64,000 nucleotides of DNA from Crocodylus rhombifer (taxonomy: Eukaryota > Chordata > Crocodylia > Crocodylidae), in contig JAVSML010024365.1 of assembly GCA_038503035.1 (NCBI GenBank), positions 409,626-473,625 on the forward strand, written 5' to 3'. Shown here one piece after another: positions 11,776 through 22,458 of the stretch. Within the stretch, counting starts at the first letter, position 1; the number at the start of each line of letters is the position of its first letter. Below the pieces are notes generated by a model. The model was not told the DNA's origin, did not search any database, and saw only the letters and a list, made by a program, of their open reading frames with translations. A program made the position numbers and the translations under genes.

Positions 11776-11908
11776 TGCAGGGAGTAGATGCAGAGGGTGT
11801 GCTCTGCCTGAAGAGAGAGGAAGCTGCTCCTGTACAGCAGGACTGTATAAATCACTCCAAGAGAATTATTTAAGCCTCTTCTCTGCCAGGGCCTGCACCC
11901 CCACACGC
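11776..11908 (+). repeat. 133-bp perfect inverted repeat, left arm
   Basis: All 133 bases are identical to the reverse complement of 14882-15014, checked block by block. The identity stops abruptly at both ends: at 11775/15015 on the outer side and at 11909/14881 on the inner side. The sequence is not low-complexity and matches none of the repeat families recognised here. The contained TATAAAT-like and TTTAAG stretches are not enough to call a promoter. Confidence 0.97.
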
Positions 11909-12234
11909 AGAGGGAAGGGTGAGCTGCAGTGGCAGGTCGCTCCTGGTGGGTGCACAGATTAGCAGGGATCAAGCTGGTCTGGAGGCTGCCTGTGCAGCAA
12001 CTCCTCTCCAGAGCAGCGCAGGACCAAAGCAAGGTGCTTCCAGAGGAGTGAGCCCGCTGACTTCTGCTCTTGCGCGTACCGGCATTGACCTGGTTGCTCT
12101 GCACTGGCATCGCTCGGAGTCAGAAGGCATCTGTTTAAGACCACAGGCCTGGAGAGTTGGTGCTGGAGCTCCGTAGGGTCTCATCCCTGCCCTCTCAGCA
12201 CGAGAGAGGAACCCCAGCCACCCCTCCCCACAAC

Positions 12235-12480
12235 CGATGCAATTGCCCAGCAGACGAGTACATCCGAACCGTGGTAATAATTAGCAGGCAATCTCAGAGT
12301 TACGCAAATGCAAACTGACGCCTGTAACCTGTGCCTTCGCTAACATGAGTTCGACAGCGAGCCCCGCTGTCTGTTGACATGTTGCTGCTCTTCACTAATA
12401 AAGAACTGCCGGAAACAATTACTCCGCTAGGGACCAACCTTATTATTTTTAATCTCCCTATTGGCCTAGTTGTTTGCCTC
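12235..12480. promoter_or_regulatory. Candidate conserved non-coding element
   Basis: A block of apparently unique sequence holding GGTAATAATTAGCAGG, an octamer-like ACGCAAATGCAAA near 12302, GACAGC/CTGTTGACA sites near 12352-12378, and CCTTATTATTTTTAATC near 12438. The density of TAAT, octamer and TGACA (TALE-type) cores suggests an enhancer. Composition-based inference. Confidence 0.35.
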
Positions 12481-13179
12481 GTGAGAGGTACAAAAAAAAA
12501 TGTGGCGCTGGAGACGGCTGGATGAGCAAGGCCGCGGTTGCACCTTCAGCGGGTCCCAGCCCCGGGCAGTCGCTCATCTTTGAGAGATGGAATCGAAAAG
12601 CCCCCGGGCGATTCCTCACCAGCCTTGCCCCCCCTACACCCACGCTACAGGAGAGGCCAAAGGGGCAGATCCCCAAGCGTTAGGCTTGCTCTTGCCCTGT
12701 GCATGGTGTTGATGGGGGTAGAAAGGTGGTTTGAATCTTTCAGTTGCTCTGCCAACGCATCTCAGCGCCGACCTCCCCACCGCTCTGCTCTTCCAGGCCC
12801 CGGGAGCTCTGTCCATACCGTCTCCCCTCCCGCCGGCCCAGTCCTGGGCCTTTCATACCCCGACGCTCCCAGCCAGGCTGTATTGCACTGGGCTGTGCGC
12901 TCGATGTTACAAGCAGGGACTGGGTGAAGAACAGCCGTCTCCCCATTTCATGTTGGACTTTCCTCAGCTCCTGACCCCGAATCCCGGACCCTGACAATCG
13001 AGCGGTCAGGGCCTCGGCACTACCCCTAAGAAGCACTGAGAGCATCGTGCTGCAGAGCCGGGCTGTAAAAGGAGCAACGCTGAGAATTTAATAAACAAAC
13101 TCATTCCTTCCTTCCCAAAGGTCGGCTGCTCTGGAGCCAGTTCAGGGCATCGGGGCATCTTTCACTTCCATTTCTTCTG

Positions 13180-13560
13180 TTTAATTCTCACCAGTTCATT
13201 AAAACCTGACCTTCTGGGCTCCCTGTAACTACTTCTGACGTCCAGCAAGAGCAACCATTATATTTTAAAGGCTGTTAAACCGGCAATGATATTTTAGCTT
13301 CCTTTATTTTTTTATATATTTGATGGCAAATCATCAATCACTCGCAGAAACCCTAGCATGTGGCACAGCGTGGAGAAGGCAGTGGATGATAGGAACGTCG
13401 AGAAGGAGACAGCGACTGAATCCCATTTTCTATGAGCTACGGAAAGGTCGGGCGAGATTCCGGTCAATTATCTCATTGTGTTTATTGATAAATCATTGGA
13501 GGTTTCATAGCTGTCAGTGTCTGACTTGAGACAAACAGATATTTAATTAAATGCCACGAA
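13180..13560. promoter_or_regulatory. Candidate conserved non-coding element
   Basis: An AT-rich block with several ATTA/TTAAT sites, a GTCAATTATCTCATTGTGTTTATTGATAAATC-type run (13464-13495, given here in part), and TATTTAATTAAATG near 13541. A short plus-strand frame at 13320-13529 shows no domain. Likely regulatory or unclassified unique DNA. Confidence 0.3.
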
Positions 13561-13694
13561 AGGAACAGGGAGGATAAATGTGCTAGATAAAAATTCCTAT
13601 GACTTTGCCCAGCTTGAAGACAAGCAGAAACGGAGATGAAATTGTCCCCTAAGCGATCACCAGCCTGGCTACTTGGGCATCCCCTTCCACAAGT

Positions 13695-13870
13695 GTGTCA
13701 GGTATCCAGGTTTAGCTGTATTGGTCTAGAGGAGAAGGCAATCAGGACTCATGGTAGAGATGATACCTTTTATTGGACCAAGAAGATTTTTGCAAAAAAA
13801 ATTCTTTAATTGCAAGCTTTCGGGCACAAACACCCTTCATCAGGCATTGGAGAAAAGATTATAAAAGTTC
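13695..13870 (+). repeat. Dispersed sauropsid repeat (probable non-autonomous DNA element)
   Basis: The text runs 'ggtttagctgtattggtct' (near 13708), then 'gatacctttattgga' (near 13764), a TTTTGCAAAAAAA segment, and 'caagctttcgggcacaaac' followed by 'cccttcatcaggca'. I recall this order of blocks from a dispersed repeat common in reptile genomes. The class is not certain; a non-autonomous hAT-like or similar DNA element is likeliest. Only one copy is present in this window. Confidence 0.6.
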
Positions 13871-14719
13871 ACTTACACACTTATGAGCGTGTAAGTGCAT
13901 CTGAGCAGACAGGTAGGAGCTGAAGATTGAAATGTTTTGGGGAAACGGGGAGTGGAGCAGGTTTATTTAACTCTGAGGAGCTGCGAATCAGAGCCATTTT
14001 GGGGTCACAACTGCAGTGTTTCCTGGCTGCTCATCCTTAGTCTCCATTTTTGTCTCCACCCTTCAAAACTCCTGGATGTTTTGTGGACAGCAGTCTTTGC
14101 TTAGGAAAGCCCTGACAATGCAACGGCACTGAATGACCGGGCAGAGCTTCGAGGCATGGATGGAGATCACCCCACCGGGGCAGCGATACAAGCCAGGAAT
14201 GAGGTGCCTGGGCAGGGCACAGGGTAGGAGCAGCTGCGGGACAAAGTGCTGGTGCATCATCATTTCAGAGCCAACATATATCAGGTTGCAGCCTAAATCC
14301 TTGGGATTTTGATTTTTTGGGGCCAGAAATTATTTTCTACAGATAAAAATCATACCCCCACCAGGTTTGCCATGTATGGGTTTCAAGCAGCATCCAGCAC
14401 AATGGAGCACTGCTGCTGCATGATGCTCCCACAGTAAAATAGGAGAAGGAGTCGGACAAGCTCCTGGGGAGGGGTTGTACAGAGGAGGGGGTAACCAAAC
14501 GGCTGCTCTGTGCACGTCCTTTCACTGCCTCTGTGGAAGTGAGCTTGGGACCATGAAAGCTGTTTGCAGCTCTGATGTAGTCAGTCTATAAGGTATGTAT
14601 AGACTACATGCACATCTACCCTGCCTGGTGCTAATGGGGGAGGCTGGGAGCTAGGCTCAGATCTGCTTGCGGCCCACCGCAGATCATTAAGCAGCAGGCG
14701 ATGGGGCAGGCTGGGCTGA

Positions 14720-14830
14720 GCCATGTTTTTGTGACAGCTGATGCGATTTGGCAGACGCGTTTTGTTTGTTCATCTAATTAGAAAGAGAGGCCCATGCCGG
14801 CTCGTTTTATTTTTCCCTTTGTCCGAATCT
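14720..14830. promoter_or_regulatory. Candidate conserved non-coding element
   Basis: A short block containing TGACAGCTGATG (an overlapping TALE-type and E-box-type site) near 14736, TTGTTTGTTCATCTAATTAG near 14762 (forkhead-like core next to a homeodomain palindrome), and a TTTTATTTTTCCC tract. It lies just inside the right arm of the inverted repeat. Inference from motifs. Confidence 0.3.
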
Positions 14831-14881
14831 CCCGTGGTGTTTCCCTTAGTAGTGGTGATCCCGGGGCAGGGAAAGGGTGAA

Positions 14882-15014
14882 GCGTGTGGGGGTGCAGGCC
14901 CTGGCAGAGAAGAGGCTTAAATAATTCTCTTGGAGTGATTTATACAGTCCTGCTGTACAGGAGCAGCTTCCTCTCTCTTCAGGCAGAGCACACCCTCTGC
15001 ATCTACTCCCTGCA
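14882..15014 (-). repeat. 133-bp perfect inverted repeat, right arm
   Basis: The exact reverse complement of 11776-11908 with no mismatch or gap. The outer edge of each arm has the palindromic tetramer TGCA. The flanking bases outside (cact on the left, tttg on the right) do not form an obvious target-site duplication, which argues against a simple transposon ending here. Confidence 0.97.
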
Positions 15015-15870
15015 TTTGCATAGGTAATGGCCAGATTATTAACAGCTCATTAGGAACATTGAGAAGTCAGGCTGACGTGACAAAACCAAACCTCACAACC
15101 ACCGGACTAGCAGGGAAGTGCATCCATCCCTTGCCTTAGAAATGACAAGGGAAATGCCACCAGGTGCAGAACTGCAGGTTAAAAAGCAGCTGGTGCCACA
15201 GAGGCGAGTGCAAAGCTCATGGTTCACTCGCATCATCCAAAACACACATTTGCGGAGAAGGCTGACATCCTTCTGGGGTGCTCACTGCAGGGGGTGCATA
15301 TTTGCTGTCTGCAAGGTGGGGTGGCTGGGTGGAAAGAAGTGCCATACAGTTTGGGACAGGTGGAACAAGCCTATTACATACAGGCATCAACTCGTGTGAG
15401 CGTCCATCCTAGCAAACACCCCCTCTGTGTCTGACAGACCCCCTACTGCTATTCTCAGGGATGGAGGTACGCATAGACGGAGCCAAAGTCTGGCCAGAAA
15501 ATAGATAAGACAAGTGAAGCATTGGAGGAAAAGAAGGGTCCAGACTCAGTGAGTCTGTTAGGATGTCACAGCTCAATACAGGACCTGGCCACAAGACAGC
15601 CTGGGAACCTCTGAATACTTTCCCCCTCCAATGCCAGAGGGTGAGGGCTTCCCACCACTAACCGCGACCTGCTGTGGAGGCTTTCACAGTCTGTGCCCAG
15701 CTCTATTTCCTGTCTTCTCACTGGCCCCATCATTCCTTCACCTTCCTAAACTCTACCAGAATTACCCCGATAATTTAAAGAATGAAAAAAGAAAAATGAT
15801 AAGTGGAATATGAGCCAGTCCAGCAGGAGCCTCTGTCAGGACAGAAAGCTCTGGAGTCCTCAGATGAATA
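15015..15870. other. No gene recognised
   Basis: Unassigned DNA. Overlapping plus frames at 15118-15399 and 15219-15434 have no domain. A 15281-15300 stretch with a CTGCAGGGGGTGCA core loosely resembles part of a CTCF site but matches too poorly to call. Confidence 0.35.
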
Positions 15871-15879
15871 AAAAAATAA

Positions 15880-16085
15880 AAGAGGTAAAAAAAAAAAACC
15901 TTGGATAAAATATAAATTAAAAAAGAAGAATAGAGCTGGTTTCAATCAATAACCCTTGAATTATTGACTGCTCTTACCATTACAGTCTTATACCCCTGTA
16001 ATCTTGTAGGGGAATTGTATAAAGAGCACATCTGTGGAAGATAAGATGGCCATTGTCAAAAGTCATAATTCATTCCAAGTCCAAA
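15880..16085. promoter_or_regulatory. Candidate conserved non-coding element
   Basis: An AT-rich block after an A-rich run (15888-15898). It has a CAATAA ... TTATTG inverted pair at 15946-15965 and a CCCT ... AGGG inverted pair near 15993-16012. A GATAAG site lies near 16041 and CATAATTCATT near 16064. No open frame. Regulatory role is inferred. Confidence 0.3.
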
Positions 16086-17083
16086 ACTGATAGGCACAGC
16101 ATGTACTTTCCCCCCCGCTCAGTGATCTGGTGTCATTGCAAATAACATGACATCATTATATCCAAGCCATATTACATATTATCAAAGGAGCTATCTCACA
16201 TGCCTGGTGAGCTGTCATTATAGACAGGAGGACTTGTTTGAGTTAGGGACTTCTGCTTTCCCTTTTGTCAACTCAAGTTTAGACAGCTTTCTGTCTTTGA
16301 GAAGGCGCTGTGGCATGAAGGGTTTTCTGTTGGAAAAATGTGTCTGGGGAAGGGAAATTGAATAAGTTTGGATAAAATAAGTTTCAAGTGACTGATACAT
16401 ACAAAATTACAGCTTTTGTATGAAGGTAGTTCTTACGTATGATGCTGTCTTGACAGCCACGAAACTTGAAATTCCTGATCAAGCTGAGGACACGTACATC
16501 ACGGAAAGTGAAAGCAAGCATCCCCCAAATTGCCTGCCAAGGTGCCTTCACAGGACTGCGTCCTGGAAGAGGCCACTGTTAGGCATAAAAATCGCATTCA
16601 GTAGAGACAGCTCGGAACTATATTTGAAGAAGATCTTGCTGTTTGCATCAAACTCATCCTCCCCGGGTCTGGCTGTTGTTCCACAACCCCCAGAAAAGGA
16701 ATTGGCATCGGAATTTCCCCCCCAAAGTTTCTACATTACTGGGGGAAAAGTATTACGGATGGAAAAATGGAGTGCAAACAGCTGAGATCGCCAGCCTTCG
16801 CCAGTGGTTCTTTCTGAAGTAGGACTCTGTCTGCTGGGGAACGAACAGAGACCGATGTCCCTGCTTCGTGGTGCCACCACATGAGGATGGTGTTCATTCA
16901 CTGTAAGAGGTCCTGCTCCATATCTTCAAGGGCAAGTGGTGCTATGGGGTGCTTCTCTTTCTGAAAGCCCAAGAAGAGACATGGCAAAGGAAACCCACTT
17001 TGCCAAAGTGGTTTTCAACCCCCTTCTAAAAATCATGACCCACTACTGGAGATCAAGCAGAGCCCACCACACCACTGATCATA
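16086..17083. other. No gene called; 121-codon open frame at 16420-16785
   Basis: A plus-strand frame from ATG at 16420 to TGA at 16785 encodes 121 residues with a fairly balanced, protein-like composition, unlike the arginine- and proline-rich chance frames elsewhere. It matches no family I know and has no signal peptide, membrane segment or zinc-binding pattern. It may be chance. The rest of the interval shows nothing recognisable. Confidence 0.2.
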
Positions 17084-17345
17084 AAATCCTAGACAACGAG
17101 GGCTGGAAGGGAGCTCAGGAGGTGACATCTAGTCTAACCCCTGCTCCAAGCAGGACCAGCCCCAGCTACATCATCCCGGACAAGGCTTGGTCTAACTGGG
17201 TCTTCAACACCTCCAAGGATAGAGACCCCACCACCTCTCTGGGTTGCTTGTTCCAGTGTTTTACTGCCCTCCCATTGTTGTAAAGCTCATCCTTTCTTCC
17301 CACTGCTTGGGTCTCTGGTCCCCTCAGAGATTCACTCTTTTTTTT
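17084..17345 (-). mobile_element. CR1 LINE 3' fragment, minus strand
   Basis: The plus strand starts with 'atcataaaatcctagacaa', then 'gaggtgacatctagtctaa', 'cctgctccaagcaggacc', and 'ccaccacctctctgggt'. These are reverse complements of the CR1 3' tail seen in sense at 18325-18585 and 36335-36625. It is a 5'-truncated insertion of about 250 bp. It sits 1 kb from an oppositely oriented CR1 tail. Confidence 0.9.
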
Positions 17346-18324
17346 TTAGGGTGTTTCTGTCTAAATCAGGTTTCACGTCCAAATACCAGAACCTGACTGG
17401 CGTGGGCAGATCTGCAACCTGCCAAGTACAAACCCAGTGCAACTCCAGACGCCTGGAGTCCTGGTTTCTGCAAGTGCTGGCAGTTGAGGAGCCAGGTGTG
17501 TCATTTCCCCGTGTGCGAGCACCAGCCCCATGGGCAAGGCCCAGCGCGAGAGCTGGCATTTTTGTCATCCCCTGCAGGACCCTGATTTCTGAAGGACGCA
17601 CGTTGCTGGCCATGTACCCATCCAGAGCCTCTCCTCATCCAGCGGGCAGCCTCCATCTTCTCCTGGAATTGCCACGAAGTGATTTTCCTTCAAAACTACA
17701 TTGGGTTTTTGAAGCAGAGAGAGAAAGCGGAGAGAGGAGTGAGAGCAGTGGAAAGGCATATACCGTGCTGCTTTCTCTGGGGCATTGTGTCCAAATAGAA
17801 AAGCAAAGGTCTGCTGATTTTTATTATTAAGATTTACAGCTAGGAGTTATTTTCCTTGGCAATACTGTCCACTGCATTTATGAACAGCAATTACAAAGCA
17901 TTTGGTACCTGGGAAAGCAACAGGCTCCGGATGAAATTCTCCGAGTGTATCACTCTGAGGAGCAAACACCGTTGGTAATAAATACCAGTGTTCATTAAAG
18001 GAGAAACACAGGATGCAATCCTCTCCCTGGCATTTTCCTTTCTCTGCTGAGCCGCAGTCTTCCTGCTTTACAAGGGCCCCTTCCCATCTCTGCTTTAATG
18101 AGGCAGGTGATAGGCCCATCTCTGTCACAGAGGGAGGACTGATGAGGCTCCACCATTTATAGAGGCCATGTGTTGGAGCCATGGGAGCGAAAAGTTTGCT
18201 CCAGCCTGTTCTGATGCTTGTCTTTGTGGCGTTGAGCCTGGGGAATGGGTTGGTGACTATTCAGACTTAAGGGCCAGTGTGTCGGGACCCCTTTCTGTAC
18301 CATGGGGTGGACAGAGCTCACGCT
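17346..18324. other. No gene called; 159-codon open frame at 17351-17830
   Basis: A plus-strand frame of 159 codons starts two bases after a T-rich tract ending in AG (17335-17349), which could act as a splice acceptor. The peptide matches no family I recognise. Minus-strand frames overlap it. It could be the terminal exon of a non-coding or lineage-specific transcript, but chance is likelier. No poly-A signal is clear at its end. Confidence 0.2.
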
Positions 18325-18585
18325 GAGGGGCCAGCAAGGGAGCTGCAGCAAGGGGGGTTTAAGTTGGATATTAGGAAAAACTTTTTCATGAGGAGGGTGG
18401 TGAAATACTGGAACAGGCTACCCAGAGAGGTGGTGGACTCTCCATCCTTGGAGGTTTTGAAGACCCAGTTAGACCAAGCCTTGGCTGGGATGGTGTAGTT
18501 GGGGCTGGTCCTGCTTGGAGCAGTGGTTGGACTAGATGTGACCTCCTGAGGTCCCTTCAACCCTCCTTGTCTACGCTTGTATCTC
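18325..18585 (+). mobile_element. CR1 LINE 3' fragment, plus strand
   Basis: In sense: 'tattaggaaaaactttttc', 'gagggtggtgaaatactgga', 'acccagagaggtggtgga', 'ggggctggtcctgcttgga', and the tail 'gatgtgacctcctgaggtc'. This is the C-terminal coding end and short 3' UTR of CR1. A residual open frame (18277-18498) ends in the CR1 C-terminal residues. A truncated, dead copy. Confidence 0.93.
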
Positions 18586-20535
18586 TAGTGCTGTAAGAAA
18601 CCTCAGAGGCCCTGAGGAGCAGAGCCATCCAACCTGCTAATGCAAGGAGAGAATAAAATTAATAACATTTAGAACAAGCCGTTTTCTCAAGTTGCAAATT
18701 AAAAGAAAAATCATCCTCCTGTTCCGGCCTCCTTTCAGCTCCCTGCCTTTGGCAAGGATTTCTAAGCTTCCCAGGATCCTCCCATCCCATTTACGAAGGG
18801 TGTTTTGCTTTGGCCTTTAGCGGGTGGAAAGGTAACCCTAACACCACTGACTTCCTTTGCAGGGAGACAGGGAGGATGCTCATGTGCAGGGAAGTCATGA
18901 AAAACTGCAGCGCTCTTGCAGATCAAGATGTTATTGTTCAATGCAATATTAATGATCAAGGCTGCAACCATTTGTAATGTGGTCATCACAAAAGCAGCTG
19001 TTACCATTTACATGTTGGTCTCCCAGAGAATGTTATTAAGGTAATATTTTATCATGAATTGTAGTAGCTCAGGGGCTGCATTCTTAATGGATGGAGCGAA
19101 CATTTCTCCGATTTCTCAGTAATCATTCCTGTCCTTTGCTTAATCACAAGGCAGGGACTAGGAGAAAATTCAGCCAAGTCAGAGGCAACATTTTTGTCCG
19201 CGTCCAACTTGAAGGGGGAAAAAAATATATAAGAGATTGAGGGGGGGGAAATGTCTTGGGAGCCCCATAATTTTCTAGAGTTTGTACTTTAAAATATCCC
19301 AGTCCAAGTGCTGCTGTCACGGTTCCTCTGTGCTGAGGACCGGCTTCAACCCCCACACAACTCGATATTTATACATGAGAAAGTAAATGCTCAGAAGATA
19401 AAAAATAAATCAGGTTAAAGTCTCACTAAGGGAGCTGGGATTTAGCAAAGGAGAAAAAAAGCAAGGAGGTGCAGTGCTGGCGTCTCTGCAAGTGCTGCTG
19501 CAGAAGCACTTGCAGAGAGGACGCGTGGAGCATGCGCTACAAAGACCCGGGGCTGCGTGTGAGGCTGTGGTCATGCTGGTGCCGCACATGTGAGCCTCAC
19601 CGGCAAGGTTAAGCCCTGCACCTCAGAAGGGCTCTGGGAGTGTCAGCAACTTTTTCTGAGAAAGGGCCAAACTTTGAGGTTCTTTCTCCAACCTCGCCAG
19701 GCCACCAGGGTCTGCCTAACCAGATGTGGGAAGGATGGAGAAGAGGAGTCTCTTGGGATCTTCTGTGCTTTTGATTCTCGAGCCCGAGCCAGAAGGGTCT
19801 GAGAGGCAACCTCAAAACTGTGCCTTAAGTAGGCACAGAAGGGCCCGAGGAACCTAGCAGAGGCCTGGTTGAAGGCAGCTCGTAACCTGGTGAGGGTCTG
19901 CACGCCTTTACTAAGTCATGTTTGCAGAGGACAGGCTAGGCTGGGACTCACCAGCGATCCCTTCGCTGTAGAGCTCCTTTCCAAGGTTGGTCTTGGCTAC
20001 AAGTGGGGCCAGGACATCGAACCCCGGTCCTATGTCCTAATGCCATTCTTCCCCCCCAGGCTTCAGGATTGCAGATGGCAGTGGTCATCTGCTTTCAGGA
20101 GAAAAGGCTTTTTTCACTATTTGAGGATTGGACTCCAGATTTCCAACCCCCTGAATACTGAAATGCCCACGTTTCTCAACCTTGATCAGTGGGAGCCATG
20201 ACGGCTCGTATCCTAGTGTTGCATTGAGCTCCTTTTAGCCACAGTCACTTCCCTCTGCATTCGGGATGTCTCCTTTCACCTGCTTCTCACCCAGAGAGCT
20301 AAAAATCCTCCTGCAGGCTTGCAGTTCGTTGCGGCTTTCTCCTCTGTGCTGGGTAGCAAGGATCCCTCAACCCCGGCCTCCGCTACGTTTTGAGTCGGAA
20401 ACAGGAATTTGCCAGCAAAGCTTTTCACAGATTGAGTTCCCTTGGGACTCTCAGACCTTCTCCTCCTCTGCCCCCTCCCTGCAGCCAGCATCCCACGAGG
20501 CCAAGCTGCAGAGAGGGTGATTAGCAGGTCAGGAG
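18586..20535. other. No gene recognised
   Basis: AT-rich at 18650-18720 and 18890-19120; GC-rich at 19460-20060. The 19990-20075 stretch ('gaccccggtcctatgtcc'-like) faintly recalls the tail of a MIR-type SINE but is too short to call. Open frames overlap on both strands with no domain. Confidence 0.35.
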
Positions 20536-20539
20536 TTGC

Positions 20540-20790
20540 AGCTTCAGAGAAGATGTTAAATCAGATGGGTAGAAAGTTTCCGCTATAATTGCCTGGGATA
20601 ATCAGTGAGATTTTTCCATTTCCTTCTGCTAATATTTCCTGTTCAGAATCACCCTGGTGTTGCAATATAAATTCCAAGTGTTACACATACGGCGATAATT
20701 ACCTTGCGTCTGATCGGGATGGCCGGTAGTGAGGAGACGGAAAAGGGCAGGTAATGCTTGTTATTATTAATTGCTTCCTCTTTGTTCCTG
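20540..20790. promoter_or_regulatory. Candidate conserved non-coding element
   Basis: An AT-rich unique block with GTTAAATCAGATGGG, CCGCTATAATTGCC, GGATAATCAGTGAG and CTGCTAATATTTCC. It is followed by GCGATAATTACC near 20691 and a TTATTATTAATTGC run near 20760. The spread of TAAT, GATAAT and TTAAT cores in unique sequence suggests regulatory DNA. Inference only. Confidence 0.35.
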
Positions 20791-21750
20791 CTCTTCTGAA
20801 AACCCGAACCACAAAACCCCCTGCCTACCCCAGTCCGACCAGCCATGTTGTCACCCAGCAGACGTGGGGTAAGGCCGCATCCCCCCGTGTGAGAGGCTGC
20901 AGGGTCCTCCAAGCCCACCAGCAGCAAGCTCTCGAGCCCCAAATGTTTGCACTGCTTCACCCTGCCTGCCTTGGGTGCCTGGAGACCAATGCCATCCTGC
21001 AGCCCGTGGGACCCACTGACAGCTGTGATGGGCCCTGGGATCCGTGGGGTGCTCTCCAGGCTCAGCTGCTCTTGCTGGGGGCAGGGTTCAATTGGCTCCA
21101 CGCGGGCCGAGATCTGCCCCCACCCTCAATATTGCAACCTTCAAGTCCTCCAAACCCATGAATCAGGCTCCCAGAAGCACGGCATGAGTTAAAAAAATGT
21201 GGGTTTAGAAAAAAATAATGCAAATGTAAATCATGAAATGATTTGCCTTTAGAATATGTCTTTTCAAGCTTCTCTCTGAAAGCCGGAGGGCTAGACGTCT
21301 GCGCATGCATGTGCTTCAAAGCTGCTGCAATTCTTGACTCTAGGATCTGGGGTTATGCAAAAGGACTTCCACTATCTTGAGACTCACAAGCAAAAGACCA
21401 GAGCTGCAAGCAAGACTTGGATGGGGAAGGCAGGGGAGAGGGTCAGCAGGCTTCATCCTGCAGGTCAGTGGCATAGGCAGGAACTCTCCTATCACCTAGC
21501 CCCATGCACTGCCCACTAGCACACGCTGCTTCTCCTGCTCCCATGCCTGTGCTGGGAAGAGCAAGGAGCTCGGGTCAAGTTTGCAAAGTACCTTCAGCTC
21601 CTTAGACAAGACATACCTGTCCTATATGATTCCTCCTGCCCCCGCTGCTCACAGCAACGCATTGGGATTCCTGCTCGTTTGCTGCGGATGGTGTGCTGGG
21701 TCCCACAATTTACAGCTGCTTCGCCCTGCGCTCCGTTCATAAATTAATCT
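20791..21750. other. No gene recognised
   Basis: GC-rich to mixed DNA. The plus frame at 20754-21161 (135 codons) and minus frame at 20649-21101 (150 codons) cover the same stretch, which argues that neither is coding. Nothing else recognised. Confidence 0.4.
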
Positions 21751-21759
21751 CCCGGGATT

Positions 21760-22160
21760 CAACTCCGAGTATCAGTAACACTCCTGGGGCACTTTATTTA
21801 CACGCTAATAATAATAATAACGATAAAAGGCAAGCAAGACAAGTTCTGACAACTTTTTGGTAATATCCTGGAATAAAAGCAAGACCCGGATTTGATGCCT
21901 CAAGTTAATTATATCTGCTTGGTGCTAGAAGCTCAGCTCTTTTCCTTCCAGGTGCTATTGTAAGACACTGTTTTCTTCTCTTTAAAACAAAGTCACCCTC
22001 AGAGAATGCCTGGCAGACTACACCGCAGCTACTTTGATTTCTTTATATTTCTTGTCACCGCAGCTATTGACTTCTTTAATTGTTGTGTTATTTTAGGAAG
22101 ACAATGTATTTTTGGATTTATTATTTATAGCTGTGATGCCTGTAAGGCACCTGTCTCAAG
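21760..22160. promoter_or_regulatory. Candidate conserved non-coding element with small tandem duplication
   Basis: A long AT-rich block with a short (TAA)n run near 21807-21821, CAAGTTAATTATATC near 21901, and a GGATTTATTATTTATAG run near 22113. Inside it a 35-bp period duplication (22021-22085) repeats the CACCGCAGCTA...TTCTTTA text with small differences. Regulatory role is inferred from composition. Confidence 0.35.
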
Positions 22161-22457
22161 CTCCTAAGCGCAAAACCAATTCTGTGTTTCAGAGACACGG
22201 AAAAATAACACAGAGCTGTCAAACCTGAAGAGCACCCTGGCCTCATAAAATGTGAGACATTGCCTTACTCTCCTCCTTCTCCCAGGAAGAGCCTCTGCAT
22301 GCAACCACTGCAGCATGCCCTGCAGATCCCCCAGGAAAGGGCAGAAAGTCCAGAGCTGAAGGATACAGCTAGACGGGGCCATGACCCCAGCTGGAGTAAG
22401 CTGCTTAACTACATTGACCCCCATTTTTCTGGGCTCCCCGTGCTACTACTCTCTGGG
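22161..22457. other. No gene recognised
   Basis: Short overlapping frames on both strands and no recognised repeat. The 22375-22440 part weakly recalls a MIR-type SINE segment but is not callable. Confidence 0.3.
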
Positions 22458-22458
22458 A

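Larger units (their letters stand above)
11909..14881. other. 2,973-bp segment enclosed by the inverted repeat
   Basis: Ordinary non-coding sequence by eye. It contains two candidate regulatory islands (12235-12480, 13180-13560), a dispersed repeat (13695-13870) and GC-rich DNA with overlapping chance open frames at 12474-13045. No transposase-like frame was seen. It may be a segment that was inverted relative to related genomes. Confidence 0.6.

Noticed and set aside
11776..15014. Whole unit as a DNA transposon with 133-bp terminal inverted repeats
   Set aside because: No transposase-like frame inside and no clear target-site duplication outside. An inversion or inverted duplication fits better, although a non-autonomous element is not fully excluded.
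15281..15300. CTCF-like site
   Set aside because: Only part of the core matches; the flanking positions do not fit.
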